This document shows, in pieces, positions 1-7,300 of a stretch of 64,000 nucleotides of DNA. A program made the position numbers and the translations under genes. Origin of the DNA: Pseudomonas sp. C1C7 (GTDB lineage Bacteria; Pseudomonadota; Gammaproteobacteria; Pseudomonadales; Pseudomonadaceae); assembly GCF_013359595.1 (NCBI RefSeq), contig NZ_JABFMP010000024.1:47238-111237 (forward strand), read 5' to 3'. The first letter of the stretch is position 1, and the number at the start of each line of letters is the position of its first letter. The notes beneath the pieces were generated by a model that was given only the letters and a program-made list of their open reading frames with translations, ran no database searches and was not told where the DNA came from.

Positions 1-1143
1 CTGCGGATCCTTGTCCTTCCAGAACGGGCGATCGACCATCACGAAGGTTTTCGACGACTGCATGTAGCGGGTGCGGTCCAGGGCCATCCACATTTTTTGC
101 GAGAACAGGGTTTCTTCGCATTCGATCTGGGTGGTCAGCAGCCAGCTCTGGCAGGTGGTCAGCACGGCGGCGTATTCGCGGGTGTCACCGTTGTTGTCGG
201 TGACGGCAAAACGGCCGCCCGGCGCGTGGGCGATTTTCTTCACGCCGGAACGTGGCGCGCCGCGGTGCAACGACTTGAGGCTGGTGCCTTCCGGCCAGTG
301 CACGCAACGCTCGGGAACATGGCGCCAGATACCTTGCGGCACTTGTTCGACGCCGCCGACCACCAGATGCTGGTGATCGTCGCAGTTGGTCATCACCACG
401 CGGAAGATTTCCAGCATCGAGTTGGGGAAGTCCGAGTCCCAGCCGCCGGTGCCGAAGCCGACCTGACCGAACACTTCGCGGTGATGGAACGACAGTTTGG
501 CGAAGGCTTTGGAGGTGGCGACGAAGTCGTAGAAGGTGCGGTCGTCCCACAGTGGCACCAGGGTGTTCCACAACGCTTTCAGGCGCGGTACATCGCGATC
601 GCGAATCGCCTGCTGAATCTCACCGAAGCGCGAGCCGTCTTCCAGCGCATCCGCCCAGGCGTCAGCCACTTCCTGGAACAATGGAGGAAGATCCGCCAGC
701 TTCTGTGCGTAATGGGTCTTGCCTTCCAGATCGATGACGGTGCTGCCGGAGGCAGGGGTCAGCGGGTTGGGGAAAGGCTTGGTTTCCAGGCCCAGCTTGT
801 CGACGTAGTGATAGAACGCGGTGGACGACACCGGAAAACGCATGCCACCCAGCTCGGCGACGATGCCATCGGTGCCGTTGAACGTCTGGGAACGCAGGCG
901 GCCGCCGAGTTTCGAGGCTTCGTAAACGACGGGCTTGAGGCCGAGCTTCATCAGCTCATAAGCCGCCACAAGACCGGCGATACCGGCGCCGACAATCGCC
1001 ACTTCGGCACCGTGATTGTGCTCGGGAATGCTGCCCAAGCCGGCCGGGTGTTCGATCCAGTCGTCGAAGGCGAAAGGAAAGTCCGGACCGAAAATGGTGA
1101 CTGGTTTCTTACCGTCTGCAGGGTGGCGATTGTTCTTGTTCAT
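1..1143 (-). CDS. davB: Lysine 2-monooxygenase (flavin amine oxidase), 3' end outside window
   Basis: This flavoenzyme oxidatively decarboxylates L-lysine to 5-aminovaleramide, the first step of the aminovalerate route. Only the N-terminal 381 codons are inside the window; the stop lies before base 1. After a charged start (MNKNNRHPADGKKP) comes a Rossmann FAD-binding motif, VAIVGAGIAGLVAAYEL, near residues 48–64. It is followed by GGRLRSQ and LGGMRFP, typical of the tryptophan/lysine monooxygenase branch. The ATG has an AAGG Shine-Dalgarno. A divergently placed Lrp/AsnC gene lies upstream on the same strand, as at P. putida davB. Tryptophan or phenylalanine 2-monooxygenase is the alternative, but the sequence reads closest to P. 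putida DavB from memory. Confidence 0.88.
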   Translation of the reverse strand, partial: MNKNNRHPADGKKPVTIFGPDFPFAFDDWIEHPAGLGSIPEHNHGAEVAIVGAGIAGLVAAYELMKLGLKPVVYEASKLGGRLRSQTFNGTDGIVAELGGMRFPVSSTAFYHYVDKLGLETKPFPNPLTPASGSTVIDLEGKTHYAQKLADLPPLFQEVADAWADALEDGSRFGEIQQAIRDRDVPRLKALWNTLVPLWDDRTFYDFVATSKAFAKLSFHHREVFGQVGFGTGGWDSDFPNSMLEIFRVVMTNCDDHQHLVVGGVEQVPQGIWRHVPERCVHWPEGTSLKSLHRGAPRSGVKKIAHAPGGRFAVTDNNGDTREYAAVLTTCQSWLLTTQIECEETLFSQKMWMALDRTRYMQSSKTFVMVDRPFWKDKDPQ

Positions 1144-1306
1144 GGCTGACCTTACTGGCGTCCGGACGCGGGGGGCGCGTCTGAGTATAGGAAAAGATGC
1201 GAGCCATTCTAGAGAGCGGGGAATACGTTAATAAGACGCAAAGTGTCGTCGTTTTGATGATTGTTTGTTCAATATGACGATATCGATGTGCATACCGACA
1301 AAGTTG

Positions 1307-1388
1307 GGAGCGGGCTTGCTCGCGAATGCGATGTATCAGTCGACAGTTGTGCTGAATGAAACGCTGCATTCGCGAGCAAGCCCGCACA
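1307..1388. repeat. REPIN (two REP palindromes in inverted orientation)
   Basis: Two copies of a REP core are arranged head to head: GCGGGCTTGCTCGCGAATGC at 1310–1329 and its reverse complement at 1366–1385. About 36 bases separate them. The element lies between davB and the Lrp-type gene. The rest of the 258-base gap holds an AT-richer davB upstream region. Confidence 0.85.
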
Positions 1389-1401
1389 CATTCGATTGTG
1401 T

Positions 1402-1944
1402 TTAAACCGGCTGCCCGCGATCAATCTTGCTACTGAGGATGATCGAAGTCGTGGTCTTCTCCACCCCATCCACACTGCCAATCTGATCCAGCAACTGATC
1501 CAGTTGCTCCGGCGAGTCCGTGCGCAGCCACGCCACATAATCAAATTCGCCACTCACCGCACACAACTGTTGCACCTGGGCCATGGCGCTCAGGCGTCGC
1601 AACACTTCCTTGCCCGAGCGCGGCTGCACGGTGATTCCCACGTACGCCTGCAACCCGCCATCCACTACCCGTTGACCCAGGCGCACGCCGTAGCCGGTGA
1701 TCACTTTGGCTTTTTCCAGACGCGCCAGGCGCGAGGTCACGGTCGTGCGCGCAATGCCCAATTGCCGGGCGAGCATGGCCACGCTCTCGCGGGCATTGAT
1801 CTGCAAGGCGGCGATCAGCTGGCGGTCGATTTCGTCGAGAACGGGTGGGCGAGTGTCAGGCAAAGGGGCGGCTCCAGCGGCACAGATAGGTGGGGAGCAT
1901 GTTACAGGCACATCTCCCGCAGTGGATGTTTCATCTGAATTCAT
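1402..1944 (-). CDS. Lrp/AsnC family transcriptional regulator
   Basis: This is a 180-residue regulator with an N-terminal winged helix-turn-helix (about residues 36–85, with LDEIDRQLIAALQINAR and RQLGIARTTVTSRLARLEK). A C-terminal RAM/AsnC effector-binding domain (about 95–170) contains SGEFDYVAWLRTDS. The first ~33 residues are a loose Pro/Ala-rich stretch, so translation may start further in; no convincing SD stands before the ATG at 1944. Its position directly upstream of davB and the matching arrangement in P. putida suggest it senses lysine or a related amino acid and controls davB. That role is inferred. Confidence 0.9.
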   Translation of the reverse strand: MNSDETSTAGDVPVTCSPPICAAGAAPLPDTRPPVLDEIDRQLIAALQINARESVAMLARQLGIARTTVTSRLARLEKAKVITGYGVRLGQRVVDGGLQAYVGITVQPRSGKEVLRRLSAMAQVQQLCAVSGEFDYVAWLRTDSPEQLDQLLDQIGSVDGVEKTTTSIILSSKIDRGQPV

Positions 1945-2038
1945 GACCGTTCATGCCATTTTTACCTGCGACAATTTGCCATAAGTAACTAGGTAGTACA
2001 TTATTCCTTGCTTGTCACAAATGGGGATAAATTCCGAC

Positions 2039-4393
2039 ATGAACAATTCTGGGGCTGCCGCCGGTAGCAAATGGTTGCTGGCGGGGCTGGGTGTCCTGAT
2101 CGCATTGATCGGGCTGGGCCTTGCCGGCGGTGGTGGTTATCTGATCACCCTGGGTGGCAGCTGGTATTTCCTGTTGATGGGCCTGGCCATGCTCGCTTCC
2201 GGGCTGCTGATCGCTCGCCGCAACCCTGCGGGCGCTTGGCTGTATGGCCTGGCGCTGATCCTGACCGCCATCTGGGCGGTGCTGGATGCCGGTTTCGAAT
2301 ATTGGCCGCTGGTATCGCGGATACTGACCTTCGCCGTGATCGGTTTGGTCGTCGCCCTGATCTACCCGACCCTGGTCCGCGCTTCGGGCGCGGCGGCAGG
2401 TCGTGGCGCCTACGGTCTGGCGGGCATTCTGGGCGTGGGTGTCGTCGCGACGACGGCCTACATGTTCGTCCCGACCCACGTGGTCAAGGCCACCACTGAG
2501 CCTGCGGTCACGCCGGTGACACCGGGTACCGAGCAGAAGGACTGGGCCCACTGGGGCAATACCACCGCCGGCAATCGCTTTGCCGCGCTGGATCAGATCA
2601 ACAAGGGCAACATCGATAAATTGCAGGTCGCCTGGACCTTCCGCACCGGTGACATCCCGCAAAGCACCGGTGCCGGCGCCGAAGACCAGAACACCCCGCT
2701 GCAGATCGGCGACACGGTCTACACCTGCACCGCCTACGGCAAAGTCTTCGCCCTCGACGCCGACACCGGTGCCCAGCGCTGGAAGTTCGACCCGCAAGGC
2801 ACCGCGCCGAACTGGCAGCGCTGCCGTGGCCTGGGTTACTCCGAAACGCCGGTAGCTTCGGACAATCAGCCAACAGCCTGTACGAAACGTCTGTTTCTGC
2901 CGACAGGCGATGCGCGTCTGATCGCCATCAACGCCGAAACCGGCAAGCCTTGCGAAGAATTCGGCAACAAAGGCACCGTCGATCTGACCACCGACATGGG
3001 CGAAGTGAAGCCCGGTTACTACCAGCAAACCTCGACGCCACTGGTCGCTGGCGATGTAGTGATTGTTGGCGGCCGCGTGGCCGATAACTACTCCACCGGT
3101 GAGCCGCCGGGTGTGGTGCGTGCCTATGATGTGCGCAGCGGCGAGCTGGTCTGGGCGTGGGATTCAGGCAACCCGAACACTACCAAGCGTCCACCGGCGG
3201 GCGAGACCTATACCCGCGGTACGCCGAACGTGTGGTCGGCCATGTCCTACGACGCCAAGCTCGGTCTGGTTTACCTGCCGACCGGCAACGCCACCCCGGA
3301 CTTCTTCGGCGGTCAGCGCACCGAGTTCGATGACAAGTGGAGCTCGTCCATCGTCGCTCTCGATGTGAAAACCGGTCAGGTGCGCTGGCACTTCCAGACC
3401 ACTCACCACGACCTGTGGGACTTCGACCTGCCGGCACAACCGCTGCTGTACGACGTGCCGGACGACAAGGGCGGCATGCAGCCAGCCCTGGCGCAAGTGA
3501 CCAAACAGGGCGAGATCTTCCTGCTCAACCGCGAGACCGGCGTACCGATCGCCCGCGTCGAAGAGCGTCCGGTTCCACAAGGCAGCGTGCCGGGCGAGCG
3601 CTACTCGCCGACCCAGCCGTTCTCGGTGGACATGCCGTCCATTGGCAACAAGACCCTGACCGAGTCCGACATGTGGGGCGCCACGCCGTTCGACCAACTG
3701 ATGTGCCGCATCCAGTTCAAGGGCATGCGCCACGAAGGCGTCTACACCCCGCCGGGCATGGACCGCGCCCTGCAATTCCCGGGCTCTCTGGGCGGCATGA
3801 ACTGGGGCAGCGTCTCGGTTGATCCGAACAGCAACTACATGTTCGTCAACGACATGCGCCTGGGCCTGGCCAACTACATGATCCCGCGCAACAAGATCGG
3901 CGCCGGGGCCAGTGGTATCGAAATGGGCGTGGTACCCCAGGAAGGCACGCCGTTCGGCGCCATGCGCGAGCGCTTCCTCTCGGCGGTCGGCATTCCGTGC
4001 CAGAAACCACCGTTCGGCACCATGTCGGCCATCGACCTCAAGACCCACAAACTGATGTGGCAAGTCCCGGTCGGCACCGTGCAGGATACCGGTCCGCTGG
4101 GCATCCGCATGCACCTGCCGATCCCCATTGGCATGCCGACCCTCGGCGCGTCCCTGGCCACCCAGTCGGGCCTGCTGTTCTTCGCCGGCACCCAGGACTT
4201 CTACCTGCGCGCCTTCGATACCGGCAACGGCAACGAGATCTGGAAATCCCGTTTGCCAGTAGGTAGCCAGTCCGGCCCGATGACCTACGTGTCGCCGAAA
4301 ACCGGCAAGCAGTACATCCTGCTGACCGTAGGCGGTGCACGTCAGTCGACGGATCGTGGGGACTACGTGATCGCCTACGCCTTGCCTGAATAA
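2039..4393 (+). CDS. Membrane-bound PQQ-dependent dehydrogenase, glucose/quinate/shikimate family
   Basis: This quinoprotein oxidises a sugar or cyclitol in the periplasm and passes electrons to ubiquinone. The 784-residue product has an N-terminal five-helix membrane anchor (residues ~12–150) and an eight-bladed PQQ propeller. HHDLWDFDLPAQP, which holds the catalytic Asp, and the TKQGEIF lysine segment match E. coli Gcd. Close to the C-terminus, Gcd's GGHGSFGTK loop, whose His affects substrate choice in E. coli, is replaced by GGARQSTDR, so quinate or shikimate may be the substrate. The ATG at 2039 follows GGGGAT; in-frame starts at 2012 and 2021 lack a good SD. It is divergent from the Lrp-type gene. 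Confidence 0.9.
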   Translation: MNNSGAAAGSKWLLAGLGVLIALIGLGLAGGGGYLITLGGSWYFLLMGLAMLASGLLIARRNPAGAWLYGLALILTAIWAVLDAGFEYWPLVSRILTFAVIGLVVALIYPTLVRASGAAAGRGAYGLAGILGVGVVATTAYMFVPTHVVKATTEPAVTPVTPGTEQKDWAHWGNTTAGNRFAALDQINKGNIDKLQVAWTFRTGDIPQSTGAGAEDQNTPLQIGDTVYTCTAYGKVFALDADTGAQRWKFDPQGTAPNWQRCRGLGYSETPVASDNQPTACTKRLFLPTGDARLIAINAETGKPCEEFGNKGTVDLTTDMGEVKPGYYQQTSTPLVAGDVVIVGGRVADNYSTGEPPGVVRAYDVRSGELVWAWDSGNPNTTKRPPAGETYTRGTPNVWSAMSYDAKLGLVYLPTGNATPDFFGGQRTEFDDKWSSSIVALDVKTGQVRWHFQTTHHDLWDFDLPAQPLLYDVPDDKGGMQPALAQVTKQGEIFLLNRETGVPIARVEERPVPQGSVPGERYSPTQPFSVDMPSIGNKTLTESDMWGATPFDQLMCRIQFKGMRHEGVYTPPGMDRALQFPGSLGGMNWGSVSVDPNSNYMFVNDMRLGLANYMIPRNKIGAGASGIEMGVVPQEGTPFGAMRERFLSAVGIPCQKPPFGTMSAIDLKTHKLMWQVPVGTVQDTGPLGIRMHLPIPIGMPTLGASLATQSGLLFFAGTQDFYLRAFDTGNGNEIWKSRLPVGSQSGPMTYVSPKTGKQYILLTVGGARQSTDRGDYVIAYALPE

Positions 4394-4403
4394 GCTACAA
4401 CCC

Positions 4404-4507
4404 CTGTAGGAGCGAGCTTGCTCGCGATGAACGCCAGAACACCGCTGGGTGTCAGGCCGCCAACGTCATCGTTGACGACCATCGCGAGCATGCTCGCTCC
4501 TACAGGG
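4404..4507. repeat. REPIN
   Basis: Inverted REP pair: CTGTAGGAGCGAGCTTGCTC begins at 4404 and its near-complement ends at 4507 (ATCGCGAGCATGCTCGCTCC, then TACAG). The arms are ~24 bases with one mismatch. It sits between the PQQ dehydrogenase and the M41-like gene and may also stop transcription from upstream. Confidence 0.85.
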
Positions 4508-4567
4508 CTTTGACGTAGCCTGTTCCCTCGTAGTCGAATGCAAGAACGAAGACTTCGAGGCAACGAC

Positions 4568-5239
4568 ATGTCGAGCAAAATGCCCCCCGCCGTTCGCGAT
4601 CACGCATTGCAGATCGCGCGTCACGAAATGGGCCACTACCTCGTGGCCCGCGCGTTGGGTTTTGCCACGGGAGGCGTGACGCTGACCGTCACCCGCGACC
4701 TGCGCCACAAAGGCGGCGCCTCCATCAACCTGGTGCAGCCCATCTCCTCGCTGCAAACCATGACGGCCTACCTCGAAGCCCGAATCATGGTCCTCCTTGC
4801 CGGCGCAATGGCGCAGAGCCTCTCCCCAAGCTGCGCTCCCAAACAACGCATCGACAAATCAAAGGCCACCGCCATCCTCAATGGCGCGTTCGGGGCTGAA
4901 CGGGACGACGCAAAAATCCGCGAGTTGCGACACTTGCTGCGCAACCTGCTCCATCCCGAGACCGACCCTGAATCCACCGACCGCATCGCAGCCGAGCTGA
5001 AGGCGATCAATGATCGACTGTGGCAGCGGACCCTGGACATGGTCGAAACCTTCGCCGAAACCATCACCGAGTCAGGCGCGATGCTGGTGGATCGCATGGT
5101 GTTGGTGGAACAGTGGGGCAGGCCGGCGGATACCTATGAGGTGGTGATGGAGGGGGAGATGCTGGAGCTATTGCCGGGCGTGCAGGCAATTACGTCGGTA
5201 AAGCGCCCCGAAAATTCGGGGCGCTTTACCGCGGGATGA
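4568..5239 (+). CDS. Orphan peptidase M41-like protein (FtsH-type zinc protease domain without AAA domain)
   Basis: This 223-residue protein has no signal peptide or membrane segment. HEMGH at residues 19–23 is a zinc-metallopeptidase HExxH motif. The following EARIMVLLAGAMAQSL matches the conserved helix after the active site of FtsH (ARI..LLGGR.AEE). The remaining helical part would supply the third zinc ligand, which I cannot place with certainty. There is no AAA+ ATPase domain, so it is either a free-standing protease or a binding protein. The start at 4568 follows GAGG; the longer frame from 4538 has no SD. The last codons lie inside a terminator hairpin. Confidence 0.72.
   Translation: MSSKMPPAVRDHALQIARHEMGHYLVARALGFATGGVTLTVTRDLRHKGGASINLVQPISSLQTMTAYLEARIMVLLAGAMAQSLSPSCAPKQRIDKSKATAILNGAFGAERDDAKIRELRHLLRNLLHPETDPESTDRIAAELKAINDRLWQRTLDMVETFAETITESGAMLVDRMVLVEQWGRPADTYEVVMEGEMLELLPGVQAITSVKRPENSGRFTAG
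5200..5226. terminator. Bidirectional terminator overlapping the 3' end of the M41-like gene
   Basis: A perfect inverted repeat, AAAGCGCCCCGAA facing TTCGGGGCGCTTT, forms a GC-rich stem flanked by A and T runs. It lies wholly inside the coding end of the plus-strand gene, 13 bases before its stop. It also lies 20 bases past the stop of the convergent DUF3077/DUF6124 gene. Confidence 0.75.
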
Positions 5240-5246
5240 ACCGTCG

Positions 5247-5555
5247 TTAGCCCTTGGTTTTCGCCGAGGCCTGAACGAGGTGCCGTTCCAAAACCTTCAC
5301 AACATCATCAACCACTGCTTTGCCCATGGCGGCGAGGTAATGCGCCGCCCATGCGTGACGGTCGCAGCCTTTGGCGTAGGCAGCGTCCACGGCGAAGGAT
5401 TTGGCCAGGAACAGAAGGTTCGAGGCCTGGTTCAAGGCGTCGACGATGGGAACGTCGCGGGCGACGTGGAACAAGGGTTGTTCCGAGATGTACATGAAAG
5501 GAGTGAAGCCGGGGGTTTTCAGTTCTGGCTGCGTGAATGATTCTGTTTTGGTCAT
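5247..5555 (-). CDS. DUF3077/DUF6124 family protein
   Basis: This is a 102-residue protein of the small Pseudomonas family DUF3077/DUF6124, of unknown function. It has no signal peptide or membrane helix. The central segment (DALNQASNLLFLAKSFAVDAA) is hydrophobic and probably helical. GGAG lies 7 bases before the ATG. The start codon overlaps the stop of an upstream 69-codon reading frame as ATGA, which suggests translational coupling. The 5' leader is highly structured. The gene converges on the M41-like gene and shares its terminator. Confidence 0.78.
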   Translation of the reverse strand: MTKTESFTQPELKTPGFTPFMYISEQPLFHVARDVPIVDALNQASNLLFLAKSFAVDAAYAKGCDRHAWAAHYLAAMGKAVVDDVVKVLERHLVQASAKTKG

Positions 5556-5761
5556 TGTCTTACTCCATGGTCAAAGGAGTCGCCACATTCGTTTCCAAGC
5601 GAATGGGTGGCGGCCGTGTGTGGGTTGGAAACCGGGGACCAAAGAACCGGCACGCCCAAAGGCGTCCCGCACACAGCCGCCATAACACTGAGTTCGCAAT
5701 CGTAAATCAATTGGAATAGTGGCAGGAGGGGCTGTCGCGTTTTGATCCGACGGGTTTCCAA
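5552..5761 (-). CDS. Possible upstream ORF coupled to the DUF3077/DUF6124 gene
   Basis: This open frame of 69 codons ends in TGA, overlapping the ATG of the DUF3077/DUF6124 gene by ATGA. Its only early start is TTG at 5761, without a clear SD; an internal ATG begins MAAVCGTP. The protein resembles no family I know. Because the same DNA folds into several strong hairpins, the frame may exist to couple or sense translation rather than to make a working protein, or it may be fortuitous. Confidence 0.35.
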   Translation of the reverse strand: METRRIKTRQPLLPLFQLIYDCELSVMAAVCGTPLGVPVLWSPVSNPHTAATHSLGNECGDSFDHGVRQ

Positions 5762-5805
5762 GCCCGATCGCTGAATGATCAGCGACGGCTGGAGACTAGC
5801 CCGTC
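5582..5805 (-). promoter_or_regulatory. Highly structured 5' leader RNA of the DUF3077/DUF6124 gene
   Basis: Several inverted repeats fill this stretch. 5582–5591 pairs with 5600–5611 (10 bp with a 2-base bulge). 5609–5624 pairs with 5666–5681 (14 of 16 bp Watson-Crick) and encloses ACGCC/GGCGT (5652–5665). CGCTGA/TCAGCG lies at 5769–5784, and GACGG/CCGTC at 5784–5805. The first and second stems share bases 5609–5611, so they may be alternative folds, as in an attenuator. All lie upstream of the SD (5563–5566) on the minus strand. The class is unknown to me; the similarity to leaders of other family members is only a recollection. Confidence 0.55.
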
Positions 5806-5927
5806 AAAGAAAAGCGCAACAAGGCATCAAAGTGCCCAAAAGCAAGATTCGGAGTTTGCCTACAAGGTCCTACGGCGTCATCTGATTTTCCGACACCTGA
5901 AATAAACAGACTAAACGCCAGACACGA

Positions 5928-5957
5928 AAAAGCCGCGCATTGCGCGGCTTTCTTGTT
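5928..5957. terminator. Rho-independent terminator, possibly bidirectional
   Basis: AGCCGCGCA/TGCGCGGCT at 5931–5949 forms a strong stem flanked by AAAA on the left and TTTCTTGTTT on the right. It stands directly in front of the truncated recombinase, which would therefore lack read-through from upstream. The 5806–5927 stretch before it holds no gene that I can see. Confidence 0.75.
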
Positions 5958-6428
5958 TGGGGTGTATCTTCAGGCAGCGTGCCAGCCATGGAGCGCCACG
6001 GGTTCAAGCGCCTGCTGGAGAAGCTGGAGACAGGCGACGTGCTGTTGGTCACGAAACTGGACCGCTTGGGCCGTAATGCCATGGATGTGCGCAAGACCGT
6101 TGAACATCTGGAGTCGCAAGGCGTGCGGGTGCATTGCCTGGCACTGGGCGGCGTGGACCTGACCAGTGCGGCGGGCAAGATGACTATGCAAGTGCTGGGC
6201 GCTGTCGCTGAGTTTGAGCGGGATTTGTTGATCGAGCGGACCCAAGCCGGGGTGGCCCGCGCCCGTGCTGAGGGTAAGCGCCCCGGACGGCCAGAGGCGA
6301 CGGGCACGACCAAGGCTGTGCAGCGACTCAAGGCCACGGGTCTGACCCAAGTTGAAGTGGCAACGGCGCTGGCCAAGGGCATTGCCACCATCAAACGGCA
6401 TTGGAACCGGATTGAGGTTGAAGCATGA
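5940..6428 (+). pseudogene. Serine recombinase (resolvase/invertase family), 5'-truncated
   Basis: The frame encodes most of a resolvase from about SGSVPAMERHGFKRLLEKLE onward. It includes KLDRLGRNAMDV with the conserved arginines, the long E helix (VAEFERDLLIERTQAGVARARAEGK) and a C-terminal helix-turn-helix (TQVEVATALAKGIATIKRHW). The roughly 40–45 N-terminal residues with the catalytic serine (Y.RVST.DQ) are missing. Homology begins near base 5967, just past a terminator, and upstream codons come from the hairpin DNA. It should be inactive as a recombinase. A truncated product from the ATG at 5988 remains possible. It overlaps the next gene by ATGA. Confidence 0.8.
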
Positions 6429-6844
6429 AAAGGTTGCTACTGGTGTGTGCGGCGCTGCTACTGGTGATGGCGGGCGTGGTGGTGCTGGATGGTATGGGCC
6501 GGGTTGAGAAAGCCAAGACTACGGCGGCGCTTCAGGCTCTCGGGCAGTTTATGGGCAAGGTCAAAGCCGACAAGGTGACTGAGAAGTTCAGCGACGAAAT
6601 GGAACATGCCAGCACCTTCGAGGTAGTCGGTGTGGCGCTACTGCTAGAGGTGGGTAAGTGGCAGGATCAGCAAGGCGCCGCTAAACGCACTGATGCGCTG
6701 TTGGCGGTGCGCCCGGTGCCTGCGGTGTTCGGGCAGTCTCTAGTGTTCCTGCTGCCCGGCCTGATGTTGCTGCTGATCGGCCTTGGCCTGACTGGAAAGC
6801 GTAAGCGATCGAGGGGTGAACCCTGCGAACCTAAGGTTCCATAG
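6425..6844 (+). CDS. Hypothetical small membrane protein
   Basis: This 139-residue protein has a hydrophobic N-terminal helix (residues 3–23), a soluble middle of about 75 residues rich in Lys, Glu and Gln, and a second hydrophobic helix (about 103–124: FGQSLVFLLPGLMLLLIGLG). It ends in a basic tail. I recognise no family. Its ATG overlaps the recombinase stop (ATGA), so the two were one transcription unit, and it was probably cargo of the mobile element. A terminator follows 20 bases after the stop. Confidence 0.6.
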   Translation: MKRLLLVCAALLLVMAGVVVLDGMGRVEKAKTTAALQALGQFMGKVKADKVTEKFSDEMEHASTFEVVGVALLLEVGKWQDQQGAAKRTDALLAVRPVPAVFGQSLVFLLPGLMLLLIGLGLTGKRKRSRGEPCEPKVP

Positions 6845-6864
6845 CGGCCAGTCTGTCGCACAAC

Positions 6865-6888
6865 AAGCCCCGCATCTGCGGGGGCTTT
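6865..6888. terminator. Terminator between convergent genes
   Basis: AAGCCCCGCATCTGCGGGGGCTTT forms a stem of about 7 bp with a short T tail on the plus strand and a weaker one on the minus strand. It lies between the membrane-protein stop (6844) and the stop of the small basic ORF (6893). Confidence 0.75.
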
Positions 6889-6892
6889 GTCG

Positions 6893-7066
6893 TTATCGGG
6901 TCTGCCCTTTTACGCGCTTGATGGTTTCTAGGGTGAACATCCGTTGCCGGTCGGTGAGCAGGGCGGAATGTCGGCTGCGGTCGCGGTGCTTGGCCCTTCG
7001 GTTGGTAACTGGCTGTTTGGTGGTCACTGATGCAAGGCGTTCTGGCCTGACTTTTCTCTGCGCCAT
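6893..7066 (-). CDS. Hypothetical small basic protein
   Basis: This 57-residue frame is very rich in Arg and Lys (MAQRKVRPERLASVTTKQP at the start) and could bind nucleic acid. Its stop lies 5 bases from a terminator, which supports it being a gene. The ATG at 7066 has no clear SD. A GTG at 7123 in the same frame has AGGA nine bases upstream and would give 76 residues. No family recognised. It is placed tail-to-tail with the membrane-protein gene in the accessory segment. Confidence 0.42.
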   Translation of the reverse strand: MAQRKVRPERLASVTTKQPVTNRRAKHRDRSRHSALLTDRQRMFTLETIKRVKGQTR

Positions 7067-7171
7067 GGCGCACGTCGTGCTACGCGAGTAGGCCGGAGCT
7101 TGCAAGAGCAGTCTTGAGAACACGCTTACTCATCCTGCATCACTGAAGTTCACGGCATGTCATTAAAATCG

Positions 7172-7199
7172 TTGACACAAGTGTCACCTTGCGTATGAT
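7172..7199 (+). promoter_or_regulatory. Strong sigma-70 promoter with overlapping palindromic operator
   Basis: TTGACA (7172–7177) and TATGAT (7194–7199) are separated by 16 bases. The palindrome TGACACAAGTGTCA (7173–7186) overlaps the -35 box and could bind a dimeric repressor. It drives the DUF3800 leader. Confidence 0.7.
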
Positions 7200-7205
7200 T
7201 GCACT

Positions 7206-7277
7206 TAACGCATGAGAGCTTGCTCTCGTGCCTACCTTCCGAGACCCGCCTAGCGAAAGCAGCGGGTTTTCGTGTTT
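7206..7277 (+). ncRNA. Leader RNA with two hairpins: attenuator or small RNA
   Basis: Between the promoter and the DUF3800 gene, CATGAGAGC/GCTCTCGTG (7211–7230) forms a near-perfect stem. ACCCGC/GCGGGT (7244–7267) is followed by TTTTCGTGTTT, like a terminator. Transcripts ending there would be about 70 bases long; read-through would express the DUF3800 gene. No known RNA family recognised. Confidence 0.45.
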
Positions 7278-7300
7278 CTGGGGCAAGGAATCCGGTAACT

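Noticed and set aside
97..1149. 350-codon plus-strand frame over davB
   Set aside because: davB on the minus strand has the FAD motif and family match; this frame has none.
5582..5805. CRISPR-like array or tandem repeat
   Set aside because: The elements are inverted, different from each other and irregularly spaced; there are no repeat-spacer units.
6816..7091. Plus-strand frame overlapping the small basic ORF
   Set aside because: Crosses a terminator and starts inside the preceding gene; no SD or family.
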